Shown in pieces: positions 1 to 8,850 of a stretch of DNA of 64,000 nt; the first letter of the stretch is position 1, and each line of letters opens with the position of its first letter. Position numbers and translations under genes: made by a program. The notes under the pieces are model-generated. The model was not told the origin of the DNA and searched no databases. It worked only from the letters and a program-made list of their open reading frames with translations. Origin of the DNA: Desulfobacterium sp. (lineage in GTDB: Bacteria; Desulfobacterota; Desulfobacteria; Desulfobacterales; Desulfobacteraceae); the NCBI GenBank assembly GCA_016342325.1, contig JAEINR010000013.1:37572-101571 (forward strand), in the 5' to 3' direction.

Positions 1-788
1 CCGATCAGTTTTTGGGCCCGGGGTCCTGCCATCCAGTCAGAAAATTCCATGGCAAGCGCGTATTTGGCATTGGGACAGTTCTTGGGATTGACGCCGACCA
101 CGCTGTACTGGTTCAAGAGGATGGCATCCCCCTGGACCAGGACTTTCAGCATGGGCTGGTCCTGCTTCTGGGACTGGTACTTAATGTAGGTGCCCCTGTC
201 CGTCATGGTGTAGCCCTGGCGCTCCTCGGTGACGTTGATGGTGGAGAGCATCCCCTGGCCCGCCTGGACGTACCAGTTTTCCTTTTCCGGAAGGGGCTTG
301 CCCGTTGCGTTCCACAACAGCTTCTCCTTCTTGTTGGTGCCTGAATCATCCCCCCGGCTTACAAAGGTTGCCTTGTTTTTTCTGATGGTTTCAAGGGCAT
401 CCCTGACGTTCTTGCCCTTGATGCCGGCAGGATCGGTGTCGGGTCCGATGATCACGAAATCGTTGTACATGATTTCCCGCCGGTTTTTACCGTATCCGGC
501 ATCGATATATTTTTTTTCAGCAGGGGGGGCATGGACCAGGAGCACATCCACATCGCATCTCTGGCCGAGCTTGAGGGCTTTGCCCGTTCCCGTGGCCGTC
601 CATTTGATGGCGATGCCGGTGTCCTTTTTAAACTGGGGCATGAGATAGTCCAGCAGGCCCGTGTTGTCGGTGCTGGTGGTGGTGGCCATCATCAGGCCTT
701 TCTCCGATGCCATGGCATTTGACAGGGGCAAGAACGTGAACAGCATGAGGGTAGCCAAGGCCATGGATAAGAACCGGGTCTTTTTCAT
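1..788 (-). CDS. tupA: Tungstate ABC transporter substrate-binding protein, 3' end outside window
   Basis: Periplasmic binding protein that would deliver tungstate (possibly molybdate) to an ABC importer. The visible 262 residues begin with a Sec signal peptide (MKKTRFLSMALATLM..., cleavage near residues 25-27), followed by the TupA-like sequence MMATTTSTDNTGLLDYLMPQ and the anion-site region with TGTGKALKLG and VDVLLVHAP. Later stretches such as FVSRGDDSGTNKKE and YTMTDRGTY also fit the family. The gene is open at the left edge and probably lacks only the last few residues, since TupA proteins are usually about 270 residues. The start ATG follows AAAGGA. The permease and ATPase genes would lie to the left, outside the window. 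Tungsten use fits an anaerobe with tungsto-enzymes. Substrate choice is inferred from family resemblance. Confidence 0.88.
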   Translation of the reverse strand, partial: MKKTRFLSMALATLMLFTFLPLSNAMASEKGLMMATTTSTDNTGLLDYLMPQFKKDTGIAIKWTATGTGKALKLGQRCDVDVLLVHAPPAEKKYIDAGYGKNRREIMYNDFVIIGPDTDPAGIKGKNVRDALETIRKNKATFVSRGDDSGTNKKEKLLWNATGKPLPEKENWYVQAGQGMLSTINVTEERQGYTMTDRGTYIKYQSQKQDQPMLKVLVQGDAILLNQYSVVGVNPKNCPNAKYALAMEFSDWMAGPRAQKLI

Positions 789-845
789 TGGAAGTATTCC
801 TTTCATATATAATAGGTGATCAATAAAAAAAAGTTAGATAATGAG

Positions 846-874
846 GCTATAGGGTTTAATGAAGCCCATGTCAA
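846..874 (-). promoter_or_regulatory. Candidate sigma-70 promoter for tupA
   Basis: Reading the minus strand, TTGACA (869-874) is followed after exactly 17 bases by TATAGC (846-851). It lies about 60 bases upstream of the tupA start. Motif and spacing are seen directly; activity is inferred. Confidence 0.5.
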
Positions 875-987
875 TATAAAACCTGGGTTAATCCGGGAGT
901 GCCTGACAAGGATAACCCATGATGACCGATAGTAACAGATGGTAGCGGTGGTCGGCAATTTTCTTGACAGGAGGGGGGGGACATCCT

Positions 988-1602
988 ATGGAAGAGGGTA
1001 TTATGGATGAGAAACGCGCCATGGAAATCCTGGGCCTTGAAAAAGGCTTTTCCCTTGGGGAGGTTAAATCCGCCTACAGAACCCTGGCCAAGGCGTTCCA
1101 TCCGGACAGGTTCGGTTGTGATGATGGGTTAAGGCGGGCGGCTGAAGCGAGGATGATAGACATCAACCTTGCCGTCTCCGTCCTCATTGCCACGGCCCCA
1201 AAGGAGAGTGAGCCAGGGGAGAGTGAACCAGGGGAGAAAACAGCCGACAAGGGCATCCGCCCCACCGCCGGGTGGTGGTCCCGGTTTTTCAGGGGAGTGG
1301 CCGGGAGGAGGCCAAGGCCCGTTGCCCAAGCCGCCAGGCCGCAACCAGCACCGCAACCGTCACCCGGGCGGACAGGGCGGCGTGCCGGGTCTGGGTTTGC
1401 CGAGGTGTTTGAAACCTGTATGGGGAAAGAGACTGTTTCCCGGGGAAGAAAATCCGTGAAAAGGCGCAAGGGCCGAACACCGGTTGACTATGGCACCTAT
1501 CTTGTCATGAAGCAACGGATGAAGCTGCGGGTAAGGCCCATGGATTCCGGGGGGATCCAACCGGTTTCTCCGGTTTCCCCTGTCACAAAAATCAAGAATT
1601 AG
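988..1602 (+). CDS. J-domain (DnaJ-like) protein
   Basis: Small J-domain co-chaperone of about 204 residues. The N-terminal 60 residues form a J domain (EILGLEKGFSLGEVKSAYRTLAKAFHPDRF) with the HPD tripeptide needed to stimulate DnaK ATPase. The rest is basic, proline-rich and low-complexity, including a tandem ESEPG ESEPG repeat and several RGRK-type clusters, with no zinc-finger or C-terminal substrate domain, so it is not a classical DnaJ. I chose ATG 988 because AGGAGG lies 13 bases upstream; ATG 1003 and an upstream TTG (964) are alternatives. The stop codon abuts the first copy of a dispersed repeat (about 1606-1685). The client of this J protein cannot be told from the sequence. Confidence 0.75.
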   Translation: MEEGIMDEKRAMEILGLEKGFSLGEVKSAYRTLAKAFHPDRFGCDDGLRRAAEARMIDINLAVSVLIATAPKESEPGESEPGEKTADKGIRPTAGWWSRFFRGVAGRRPRPVAQAARPQPAPQPSPGRTGRRAGSGFAEVFETCMGKETVSRGRKSVKRRKGRTPVDYGTYLVMKQRMKLRVRPMDSGGIQPVSPVSPVTKIKN

Positions 1603-1605
1603 ATT

Positions 1606-1685
1606 CTAATCTGGACAAGCCAAAATTAGATAACTATTTTGATTTTCTTGCCAAGATAATGCGAAAATAAGAGCTAATAAGCCAA
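1606..1685 (+). repeat. Dispersed 80-bp intergenic repeat, copy A
   Basis: Diverged copy of a repeat family seen five times in this window. Recognisable blocks are CTGGACAAGCC, then TTGATTTTCTTGCCAAGATAA, GCGAAAATAAGAGCTAATAAGC. It sits between convergent genes, four bases after the J-domain stop codon. Confidence 0.65.
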
Positions 1686-2201
1686 TCACAGGTCAAGGCA
1701 GGCCAGGGCACGGTTCTGTTTAAGGTCCATGAGACTGATCCGGTTATTGTCGACAATGCCGTAGGTGTAGCGCTCTGTTCGGGGAGCCGCAAGGGAGCCG
1801 GGGTTGAACATCACCAGATTCTCCTGCTTTTCAAGCCGTGGGATGTGGGTGTGGCCCTGGATGACCATGGCGGTGCCGGAAGGTATCCCGGAAACAGGGG
1901 TGTGTCCGTGAACCAGGTGGATCTTTTTTCCCATATGGCTGAATTGGAGATCAAAGGCGTAGCCGGGGTAGAACGATGGAATATCACAGTTGCCGTAGAC
2001 ATAGCAAAACCGGTTGCCCAGGGTGGCAAGATCGTTCTTGATGGTCTCCGGCTGATAATCCGGATGGCCCGGTCGTCCGTACCGGGTGTCAAAAAGATCG
2101 CCGGCAACCACAAGGGTGTCCCCGGGTTTGAGGAGAGACTTCAGCAGCATCCAGGTGCCGTAGCTGCCGTGGACATCAGCGGTTACGAGGAGTCTTGACA
2201 T
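1686..2201 (-). CDS. yfcE: YfcE/MJ0936-type metallophosphoesterase
   Basis: Cytoplasmic metal-dependent phosphodiesterase of 171 residues, the usual length of the YfcE family. Metal-ligand motifs run in order: TADVHGS (residues 7-13), VVAGDLFD (32-39), YGNCD (69-73), HGHTP (98-102) and GHTHIP (116-121). The family hydrolyses phosphodiesters in vitro with unknown physiological substrate. Its ATG overlaps the stop of the upstream 82-residue gene as TAATG, so the two are probably translationally coupled. Confidence 0.9.
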   Translation of the reverse strand: MSRLLVTADVHGSYGTWMLLKSLLKPGDTLVVAGDLFDTRYGRPGHPDYQPETIKNDLATLGNRFCYVYGNCDIPSFYPGYAFDLQFSHMGKKIHLVHGHTPVSGIPSGTAMVIQGHTHIPRLEKQENLVMFNPGSLAAPRTERYTYGIVDNNRISLMDLKQNRALACLDL

Positions 2202-2449
2202 TACCGATCCTTTAGAAACAGGCCGTGGTATTCATCCTCGGATATGTGCCGTTTCAGCAGGGTGTTGATGAGAAGGTAGATCTCTTCAAGCTCTGCCCCT
2301 TCGAGCCTTGGGATAAATGCTTTCATGAACGAATCCTCTGAAAACTTTTGAAGATAGAACATCAGGGTCTCTTCATCGGTTTCCCTGTCCATGCCAAAGG
2401 CCCCGAGTCCCTTGTAGTTGTGTATGAAGTTGTGGGTATCTTTTGCCAT
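2201..2449 (-). CDS. Conserved small cytoplasmic protein, unknown function
   Basis: An 82-residue acidic, mostly helical protein without signal peptide or membrane segment. I do not recognise a named domain. It has AAGGACA as ribosome site upstream of ATG 2449, and its stop codon overlaps the phosphodiesterase start by one base, so they form a two-gene operon. The coupling suggests a shared role with the phosphodiesterase, but nothing in the sequence states what it is. Confidence 0.7.
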   Translation of the reverse strand: MAKDTHNFIHNYKGLGAFGMDRETDEETLMFYLQKFSEDSFMKAFIPRLEGAELEEIYLLINTLLKRHISEDEYHGLFLKDR

Positions 2450-2752
2450 AATTGTCCTTTTGGGTCTATATGAACAGCCGCCATGGCCGTTTGGGTTAAA
2501 TTTGCTATAGATCTCACACTATTGGGCCGAGATCAACCTTTTTTGTGCCTGTTGAGCAATGTCTTTCTCTTCAGGGTAAATCATACCCCTTTTTTGCCGG
2601 AGGGTGCGGGTTTGGTTTGCAATTTAGCCGGGGAGATTATAATCTATGGCCCCATGGTAATTGGGGTGTGGGGCCGGGTATGGGGTGGGCCGGTCCTGTT
2701 CATTGACATTTTGGCATTGGGGCTGATCCTAGGCCCAACGGGAGGGGAATCT

Positions 2753-3670
2753 TTGGCTGAGAGAAGAGGGAGCGGGTTTGAATTTGGCTGGTTTACCGCA
2801 GACAAGGGGCATCGATTGCGATTTGCCAGGGCAGAGGCCCTGGAAGGAAGAGCCAAAGGGCTTGTGCTGCTCCTCCACGGCAGGTTCGAGTTCCTGGAAA
2901 AATATGGGGAGGTGGCACGGGAACTCACCGCCAGGGGATACACTGTCCTGAGCTTTGATTGGCGGGGGCAGGGGTTGTCGGTCAGGGAACTTGAAAATCG
3001 GCAAAAGGGATATGTCAAAACCTTTGACGACTACCTTGGAGATCTTGACCGCTTTTACCACCTTCATGTAAAGGGCACCGGGCTTCCCGTCTCAATCCTG
3101 GCCCACTCCATGGGGGGCCACCTGGCCCTGCGGTTCATGCACGATCATCCCATGGGGGTTGACCGGGCCGTTCTTGTCTCTCCCATGGTGGACATCATGA
3201 CCGCTCCGCTTCCCCGGATTGGGGTCCGGGCCATGGCAAATATCGCCTGTGCTTCGGGTTTGTCGGAATCCTATGTGATCGGCGGCTCCAATTACACCCC
3301 TGAACATGTCCGGTTTGAAACCAATCGCCTGACCCATGACCGGGGGCGGTTTGAGAACGAGAAGGCATTGATCGCGGACAATCCTGACCTTGCCCTGGGG
3401 GATGTCACCCATGCCTGGCTCAAGGCGGCCTTTGACTCCATCGAGATCCTTTCCAGGAGGGGATATGCCCGGCAGATCAAGCCCCCGGTGATGATGGTCA
3501 GTGCCCGGGAGGACAGGGTCGTGTCGGTCAAAGCCCAGAAGCGTTTGTTCAAAGCCCTGTCCGGCTGTGAATTCGTCTCTATTCCCGGGGCATTCCACGA
3601 GATTCTCCATGAGGCAGACCCGATCAGGGACGTGTTCTGGAATCATTTTGACGGCTTTACATCCATATAA
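2753..3670 (+). CDS. Alpha/beta hydrolase, monoacylglycerol lipase / lysophospholipase type
   Basis: Serine hydrolase of about 305 residues. The oxyanion-hole region is LLLHGRFEF (PldB-like 'HGR' variant), the nucleophile elbow is AHSMGGH, and the acid and histidine probably sit in SAREDRVV and GAFHEILHE near the C-terminus. The reading frame is open further upstream to 2483, but that extension lacks domain character; TTG 2753 has GGGAGGGG seven bases upstream and gives the usual family length. A membrane lysolipid or monoacylglycerol substrate is inferred from family resemblance. The NupC transporter gene follows after 12 bases and may be co-transcribed. Confidence 0.82.
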   Translation: MAERRGSGFEFGWFTADKGHRLRFARAEALEGRAKGLVLLLHGRFEFLEKYGEVARELTARGYTVLSFDWRGQGLSVRELENRQKGYVKTFDDYLGDLDRFYHLHVKGTGLPVSILAHSMGGHLALRFMHDHPMGVDRAVLVSPMVDIMTAPLPRIGVRAMANIACASGLSESYVIGGSNYTPEHVRFETNRLTHDRGRFENEKALIADNPDLALGDVTHAWLKAAFDSIEILSRRGYARQIKPPVMMVSAREDRVVSVKAQKRLFKALSGCEFVSIPGAFHEILHEADPIRDVFWNHFDGFTSI

Positions 3671-3682
3671 GAAAGGAAAAAC

Positions 3683-4924
3683 ATGGTATTTCAGGGTGCG
3701 GCCGGACTTGCGGTCTTTGTATCAGTTGCCTGGGCAATGAGTGAACATCCAGGAAAGGTGAGAATCAAACCCGTGATCACGGGTCTAACAATACAGTTTC
3801 TTTTGGCGCTTATTTTGTTGAAGCTGCCCATGGTGAGAGAGCTCCTAATATCCCTCAACTCGGTGATTTTAGGCCTTGAATCGGCTTCCAGGGCTGGCAC
3901 CGCCATGGTGTTTGGCTATCTTGGGGGAGGGGCGCTGCCCTTTGACGAAACCGCTCCCGGGGCATCCTTTATCCTTGCCTTCCAGGCCCTTCCCTTGATT
4001 CTTTTGATGAGTGCCCTGTCTTCCCTTTTTTTTTACTGGAAGATTCTTCCTTTGGTGGTGAGGGGGTTTTCGGCTTTATTAACAAAAAGCTTCGGCCTGG
4101 GCGGAGCCGAGGGACTCGGGGTCTCTGCCAACATCTTTGTGGGCATGGTCGAGTCTCCCCTATTTATACGGCCCTACCTGGCAAAGATGACCCGGAGTGA
4201 ACTTTTTTCCCTCATGACATCCGGCATGGCAACCATCGCCGGTACGGTCATGGTGCTCTACGCCTGCATTCTTGGCAACGTCATACCGGACGTGCTGGGT
4301 CACATCCTTGTGGCCTCCATCATCAGCGCCCCTGCGGCCATCACCGTGGCAAAGATCATGATTCCGGAAACCCAACCCCTGACCTCGGGAAAGCTGGTGG
4401 CCTCCGACCAGGCCACAAGCGCCATGGATGCCGTGACCAAGGGGACGGTCCAGGGGGTGGAACTCCTGATCAACGTCGTTGCCATGCTCATCGTTCTTGT
4501 GGGGCTGGTATACCTGGTTGATCTCCTGTTTGGGGTGCTTCCGGACCTGATGGGGCAGCCCCTCTCCCTGAAGCGGATCCTCGGTTGGGTCATGGGCCCG
4601 GTGGCCTGGCTCATGGGCATTCCCTGGAGCGAAGCCCCGGTTGCAGGCGCCCTCCTGGGAACCAAGACTGTCCTCAACGAGTTCGTCGCCTACCTGGAGT
4701 TGTCCCGGTTGCCCCGGGAGGTGCTTAGCCAGGAAAGCCGGAGGATCCTCATTTATGCCATGTGTGGGTTTGCCAATCCGGGCAGCCTTGGGATCATGAT
4801 CGGCGGCATGGGAACCATGGCACCCGAGCGGCGGGGCGAAATCGTCTCCCTGGGATTCAGATCCATTGTGGCGGGAACCCTTGCCACCTGCATGACAGGC
4901 GCCGTTGTCGGGATTATCGGCTGA
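3683..4924 (+). CDS. nupC: NupC-family concentrative nucleoside transporter
   Basis: Inner-membrane nucleoside symporter of 413 residues with 8-10 hydrophobic segments. Family landmarks are FGYLGGG and FILAFQALPLILLMSALSS in the first half, the GLGVSANIFVGMVESPL substrate-site segment, LMTSGMATIAG, and the C-terminal GFANPGSLGIMIGG. Length matches NupC (about 400). It starts 12 bases after the hydrolase gene with AAGGAA upstream. The coupling ion (H+ or Na+) cannot be read directly; the marine-type setting makes Na+ plausible. Confidence 0.92.
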   Translation: MVFQGAAGLAVFVSVAWAMSEHPGKVRIKPVITGLTIQFLLALILLKLPMVRELLISLNSVILGLESASRAGTAMVFGYLGGGALPFDETAPGASFILAFQALPLILLMSALSSLFFYWKILPLVVRGFSALLTKSFGLGGAEGLGVSANIFVGMVESPLFIRPYLAKMTRSELFSLMTSGMATIAGTVMVLYACILGNVIPDVLGHILVASIISAPAAITVAKIMIPETQPLTSGKLVASDQATSAMDAVTKGTVQGVELLINVVAMLIVLVGLVYLVDLLFGVLPDLMGQPLSLKRILGWVMGPVAWLMGIPWSEAPVAGALLGTKTVLNEFVAYLELSRLPREVLSQESRRILIYAMCGFANPGSLGIMIGGMGTMAPERRGEIVSLGFRSIVAGTLATCMTGAVVGIIG

Positions 4925-4931
4925 CAAGTGC

Positions 4932-4960
4932 TTGACAAAACAATGGAATCTGGTTATTTT
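4932..4960 (+). promoter_or_regulatory. Candidate promoter for the orphan flagellin
   Basis: TTGACA (4932-4937), a 17-base spacer, then TATTTT (4955-4960), 60 bases before the flagellin start. I see no convincing sigma-54 or sigma-28 motif here. Confidence 0.35.
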
Positions 4961-5019
4961 AGGAAGCATATTTAGCTGTAACGATTTGTGATGAAATAAG
5001 AATGTACACCGGAGGTGCC

Positions 5020-5766
5020 ATGTCTTTGTCAATTAACACCAACACCGCAAGCCAGTTTGCCGGGAATGCGTTTCGGTCGGTTTCCGATGCCTTTGACAGT
5101 TCGCTGGAGAAGATTGCATCGGGTAAAAGCATTAACCGCGCTGCGGATAACGCTTCGGGAATGGTCCTTGCCGACAGCCTGAACAATGCCGCCCTGAGTA
5201 TGGGGCAGCAAAGCCGCAACGCTTCGGACAGTATTTCCATGCTACAGATCAGGGAATCCGCCCTTGGCCAGGCCGTGGGAATCATCCAGGACATCGGTGA
5301 AAAGGCGGTTCAGGCGGCATCCGACACCCAGACCCCTGAAACCCGCAGGGCCATCCAGGAGGATGTGGGGAAATCCATCCAGGCATTGACCGACATCTAT
5401 GAGGGCACCACCTTTAACGGTAAGTCCCTGCTCTCGGACGTTCCGGGTCTGGCTGAACTTTCAGAACTGAATCTCTCCTCCCGGGAGGGTGCGGAAGCGG
5501 CCCAGGAGGCTGTCGGTGCTGCCCTTGATGTGATCAGTAGTTCCAGGTCCGACGTGGGGTCCCAGCAGATTCAGCTCGAGGCGGAGATCTCCAACCTGGG
5601 AACCCAGCAGGTGGAATCCATGCGGTCCGCATCCCAGATCGAGGATGTTGATATTGCCGAGGAGGTCATGAACATGAAGCGGCTGGATCTCTTGAAAAAG
5701 ACATCCGCCTTTGCCCAGTCCAAGGCCAACATCAGCGGTCAGAGGGTCGTGGATCTTTTGGGTTAG
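5020..5766 (+). CDS. Short flagellin-like protein
   Basis: Flagellin of 248 residues, much shorter than typical enzymes of the filament family (about 280-500). The N-terminal D0/D1 region (SINTNTASQFAGNAF, then LEKIASGKSINRAADNASGM and SISMLQIRESALGQ) and the C-terminal coil (EVMNMKRLDLLKKTSAFAQSKAN) are both present, but the variable outer D2/D3 domains are essentially absent. ATG 5020 is chosen because GGAGGT lies five bases upstream; an in-frame ATG at 5002 lacks this. No flagellar assembly genes lie nearby, so it is an orphan. It could be a minor filament or hook-filament junction protein. Confidence 0.85.
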   Translation: MSLSINTNTASQFAGNAFRSVSDAFDSSLEKIASGKSINRAADNASGMVLADSLNNAALSMGQQSRNASDSISMLQIRESALGQAVGIIQDIGEKAVQAASDTQTPETRRAIQEDVGKSIQALTDIYEGTTFNGKSLLSDVPGLAELSELNLSSREGAEAAQEAVGAALDVISSSRSDVGSQQIQLEAEISNLGTQQVESMRSASQIEDVDIAEEVMNMKRLDLLKKTSAFAQSKANISGQRVVDLLG

Positions 5767-6614
5767 CGTTCCTTTACCAGGCGAAACCCAAGGCTGTTTC
5801 TCCGTGCCACGGGTTTGTAATAGCTTCGATAAGCGCTTCTGCAATATTTGGGGTTTTGGTGCCAGCCGCCGCCCTTGAAAATCCGTCGGTCCCCTTTTGT
5901 TGACAGGGGATCGACGATGTTATCACGATAGGTGGTCGTTATCACCCCCACCCGCCCCAACAGGTTCCGCCATTTACAGGCATCAAGGACCCATTCCTGG
6001 ACATTGCCGTGCATGTCGTAGATTCCCCACGGGTTGGGTTGTTTTGTTTTGACAGGGTGGGGCCTTAAATCGTCCGGCGGATCTTTATACCCGGAATTTG
6101 CGCAATACCATCCCACACGGTCCAGGGCAGGCTCGATTACGTTGCAGGATTTCGAGGTGATGCCCCCGCTTGAGAATGCCGTGGTGGTTCCCGCCCTGCA
6201 GGCATACTCCCATTCCGCCTCAGTGGGAAGCCGGTACTTGGTGGTGCCCTCGTACTGGTTGAGCACCCGGATGAACTCCATGCACTCTTCCCATGAAACC
6301 GTATCCACGGGGCAGTTGTCCCCGCATTCAGGAAAGACCGAAGGGTTGAATCCCACAAGGCGTTTCCACTGGCCCTGGGTCATCTCGGTCTCCTGGATGT
6401 AAAATCCCTTTGATATAAAGACCGTGTGACGGGTCTCGTCCCGGGTGTGCCCGATTTCCGATTTCGGGCTTCCCATGGAAAATTGTCCGCTGGGAACCGG
6501 GATGAACCGCATTCCAAGCGTGTTGGTAAACACCTGATCCTGGGCGTTAAGTGGAACGGCCTGGCAGACAAGGGCGCAGATGATGAGGCACACCACGGTT
6601 ATACGTTGTTTCAT
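5763..6614 (-). CDS. Exported FGE/SUMF1-like protein (formylglycine-generating enzyme fold)
   Basis: Protein of 283 residues with a Sec signal peptide (MKQRITVVCLIICALVC..., cut near NAQDQ). The fold's hallmarks are present: MRFIPVPSGQFSMGS, PVDTVSWEECMEFIRVLNQ, YRLPTEAEWEYACRAGT, GIYDMHGNVQEWVLD, KGGGW and the final NSLGFRL. True FGEs use a cysteine pair in the segment after KGG; here the segment reads NPKYCRSAYRS, with one cysteine and a Tyr where the second is expected. It is therefore probably a non-catalytic or differently acting paralogue. Its 3' end overlaps the flagellin stop by four bases (convergent). Confidence 0.85.
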   Translation of the reverse strand: MKQRITVVCLIICALVCQAVPLNAQDQVFTNTLGMRFIPVPSGQFSMGSPKSEIGHTRDETRHTVFISKGFYIQETEMTQGQWKRLVGFNPSVFPECGDNCPVDTVSWEECMEFIRVLNQYEGTTKYRLPTEAEWEYACRAGTTTAFSSGGITSKSCNVIEPALDRVGWYCANSGYKDPPDDLRPHPVKTKQPNPWGIYDMHGNVQEWVLDACKWRNLLGRVGVITTTYRDNIVDPLSTKGDRRIFKGGGWHQNPKYCRSAYRSYYKPVARRNSLGFRLVKER

Positions 6615-6706
6615 TTTTTGTCCTTGTTAACTTCAAGGTTGATAAATCAGTACAACATGGTATGTACATAGTACAGATTTTTATGGGATACAAGAGGAGA
6701 AACTCC

Positions 6707-7390
6707 ATGAGTAAAACAAAGGGCCCCCAAAACGATATCAGTTCAAACCCGGATGCCCGGCTGAACATCAAAAAAACCGGGGATGAGAATGAACGGAGCG
6801 GAACCTCGCTTTTAAAAAAGAGCGAGTTATCGGCTATTTTTATTGGGGCAGGGCTTATCACGTTGATTGTTTTTTTCGTGTTTTTCAAGTCCACGGGTCA
6901 GAAGAGTAAAGATCCGGCAGTCGCGCCTGTTGACGTTCAATCCATTGAAGAGCGCATGGTTGCCCTGGAGAAGCGTATCAACCTGCAAAATCCCCAGGAC
7001 GGAACCCATGCCCCCCTGGATACCTATACCGCCAGGGTCGAACGGGTGGAGGCGGCGCTTTCCGTGAAGTTTGACCTGGTTACCGACAGGCTTTCCACGT
7101 TGGAGAAAGGGATTGCCGGACTGGAGAATAAGCTTAATAAAAAGCTTGAACAGTCCACCCAAGCCAAGCCCGTTCCCCCTGTGAAAAAGGTCGCTAAAAA
7201 ACCGGCTCCCGTGAAAAAGGCCTTGGCAAAGGTGGCAACCCAGACTGCTGTTCACCATACGGTGAAAAAGGGGGATACCCTTTACAGCATCAGCAGGCGT
7301 TACAGTACCTCGGTAAATAATCTGAGGGCATTGAACAAGCTTGGGGCCACGGCTGAAATCTTTCCCGGCGACAAGCTTGTTGTGAAGTAA
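6707..7390 (+). CDS. Membrane-anchored coiled-coil LysM protein
   Basis: About 227 residues from ATG 6707, which has GAGGAGA five bases upstream. A charged cytoplasmic N-terminus is followed by one transmembrane helix (IFIGAGLITLIVFFVFF), a predicted coiled coil (repeated VEERMVALEKRI / VEAALSVKFDLVTDRLSTLEKGI type heptads), a Lys/Pro/Ala-rich linker and a C-terminal LysM domain (HTVKKGDTLYSISRRYSTSVNNLRALN). LysM binds peptidoglycan, so the protein probably spans from inner membrane to cell wall. It ends two bases from the convergent trpCF stop. Confidence 0.85.
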   Translation: MSKTKGPQNDISSNPDARLNIKKTGDENERSGTSLLKKSELSAIFIGAGLITLIVFFVFFKSTGQKSKDPAVAPVDVQSIEERMVALEKRINLQNPQDGTHAPLDTYTARVERVEAALSVKFDLVTDRLSTLEKGIAGLENKLNKKLEQSTQAKPVPPVKKVAKKPAPVKKALAKVATQTAVHHTVKKGDTLYSISRRYSTSVNNLRALNKLGATAEIFPGDKLVVK

Positions 7391-7391
7391 A

Positions 7392-8849
7392 TCAGGCGTT
7401 TGGCCGTCCTTTGGCCGCACTGATGAATTGTGCCACCCTGGCAAGGTCTTTTTTGCCAAAGGATTGCTCAACACCGGAACTGACATCCACCATAAAGGGC
7501 TCGGTCTTTGCCACGGCCTGTTGAACGTTATCCGGATCAAGGCCGCCGGCCACGATCAGGTTCCGGGCGCCCTCCATTTTGTTGACCCGGTCCCACTCCC
7601 AGGACTGTGCATTGCCCCCGGGAAGGGTGCCTTTTCCATGCTCCACCAGAAATCCCCAGGCATCTTCATAGGCTGTGGCTGTGTCGAACCCAGGCGCTTG
7701 TTCGGCGAACAGGGCCTTGATCACCCGGATGCCGGACCTGGCAAGCTGGGTCACAAGTTCCGGGCTCTCCTGGCCGTGGAGCTGGACCGCCTTGAGGTCG
7801 CATGCCACGATTCTTTCCATGATGCAGTCATGGTCTGCATTGACAAAGACCCCCACGGAGATGGTGGACCCGGGTAAATGGTCTGTTATTCGACGGGCCT
7901 GGTCAATGGAGACGTGACGGGGACTTTTTTCGTAAAACACAAGGCCGATGGCATCGGCCCCAAGTTCGACACATTTTTTTGCCTCAAGGGGATCGGTTAA
8001 CCCGCAGATCTTCACCAGGGGGTCGCTGTCCGACTTTTTCCGGGGCTGTTCCGGTGTGTCTCCCAGGAGGTCATGGATGAACGCCTTTGTGTCCGGGGCC
8101 CGTACAATGCTTTCGCCCACAAGGAAATTGACGATACCTGCTTCCATGCCGGCCTGGATATCCTTTCTTTCCGAGATACCGCTTGCCGCCACCGGGATTT
8201 GACTGCCCGTGAAAAAAGGAGCCAGCCGTTGTGCCACGTTCAGGTCCGTCTCCAGGGTGGCAAGGTTGCGGTTGTTGATTCCGATGATGGCTGCGTCGGC
8301 CCTTACGGCGGCTTCAAATTCCCATTCCGAGTTAATCTCCACCAGGGGTTCCATGCCAAGCTCCCTTGTGAGGCAGATGTACTCGCAAAGCTGTCCCGGG
8401 TCCAGGAGGGTGGTGATGAGAAGCAGGGCATCCGCCCCGGCCGCCCTGGATTCATAGATCTGGATCTCCGAGAAGATGAAGTCTTTCCTGAGGATGGGCA
8501 GGTCGCTTGCCTTTCTTGCCGCCCCCAGGTCTTCCATGGTTCCTTTGAAATAACTGGACTCGGTGAGTACGGAGATGGCCGCAGCCCCGGCTTCAGTGTA
8601 ATCCTTGGCAAGGGCGAAGGGGTCGAGATCCAGCCGGATGGCCCCCTTGGAGGGGGATGCTTTTTTGATCTCGGCGATGATGCCGACCCTGGCGGGGGTG
8701 CTTGCTTCAAGGGCCTGCCTGAAGCTTGCACCGGGTTCCCTGGCTTCCGCCTGTTTCCTGAGGGGGGTGATCCCGATCCGGGCAGCCAGTTGTGCAATCT
8801 CTTTTTGTTTGATTGCCTGTATCTCTTTTAAAAATCCCTTTACCGCCAT
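7392..8849 (-). CDS. trpCF: Bifunctional indole-3-glycerol phosphate synthase / phosphoribosylanthranilate isomerase
   Basis: Fusion of two successive steps of tryptophan synthesis. Residues 1-260 are the TrpC (IGPS) barrel with EIKKASPSKG (60-69), LRKDFI and GINNRNL; residues 278-485 are the TrpF (PRAI) barrel beginning VKICGLTDP and containing GVFVNAD and the terminal DVSSGVEQSFGKKD. Length 485 fits enterobacterial TrpCF fusions. The gene is last in trpEGDCF; trpB and trpA are not in the window, so the final step is encoded elsewhere. Only one base separates it from trpD. Confidence 0.96.
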   Translation of the reverse strand: MAVKGFLKEIQAIKQKEIAQLAARIGITPLRKQAEAREPGASFRQALEASTPARVGIIAEIKKASPSKGAIRLDLDPFALAKDYTEAGAAAISVLTESSYFKGTMEDLGAARKASDLPILRKDFIFSEIQIYESRAAGADALLLITTLLDPGQLCEYICLTRELGMEPLVEINSEWEFEAAVRADAAIIGINNRNLATLETDLNVAQRLAPFFTGSQIPVAASGISERKDIQAGMEAGIVNFLVGESIVRAPDTKAFIHDLLGDTPEQPRKKSDSDPLVKICGLTDPLEAKKCVELGADAIGLVFYEKSPRHVSIDQARRITDHLPGSTISVGVFVNADHDCIMERIVACDLKAVQLHGQESPELVTQLARSGIRVIKALFAEQAPGFDTATAYEDAWGFLVEHGKGTLPGGNAQSWEWDRVNKMEGARNLIVAGGLDPDNVQQAVAKTEPFMVDVSSGVEQSFGKKDLARVAQFISAAKGRPNA

Positions 8850-8850
8850 C

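Noticed and set aside
4160..5032. Long open frame (290 codons) antisense to nupC
   Set aside because: His/Gly-rich shadow of the transporter; would also overlap the flagellin promoter.
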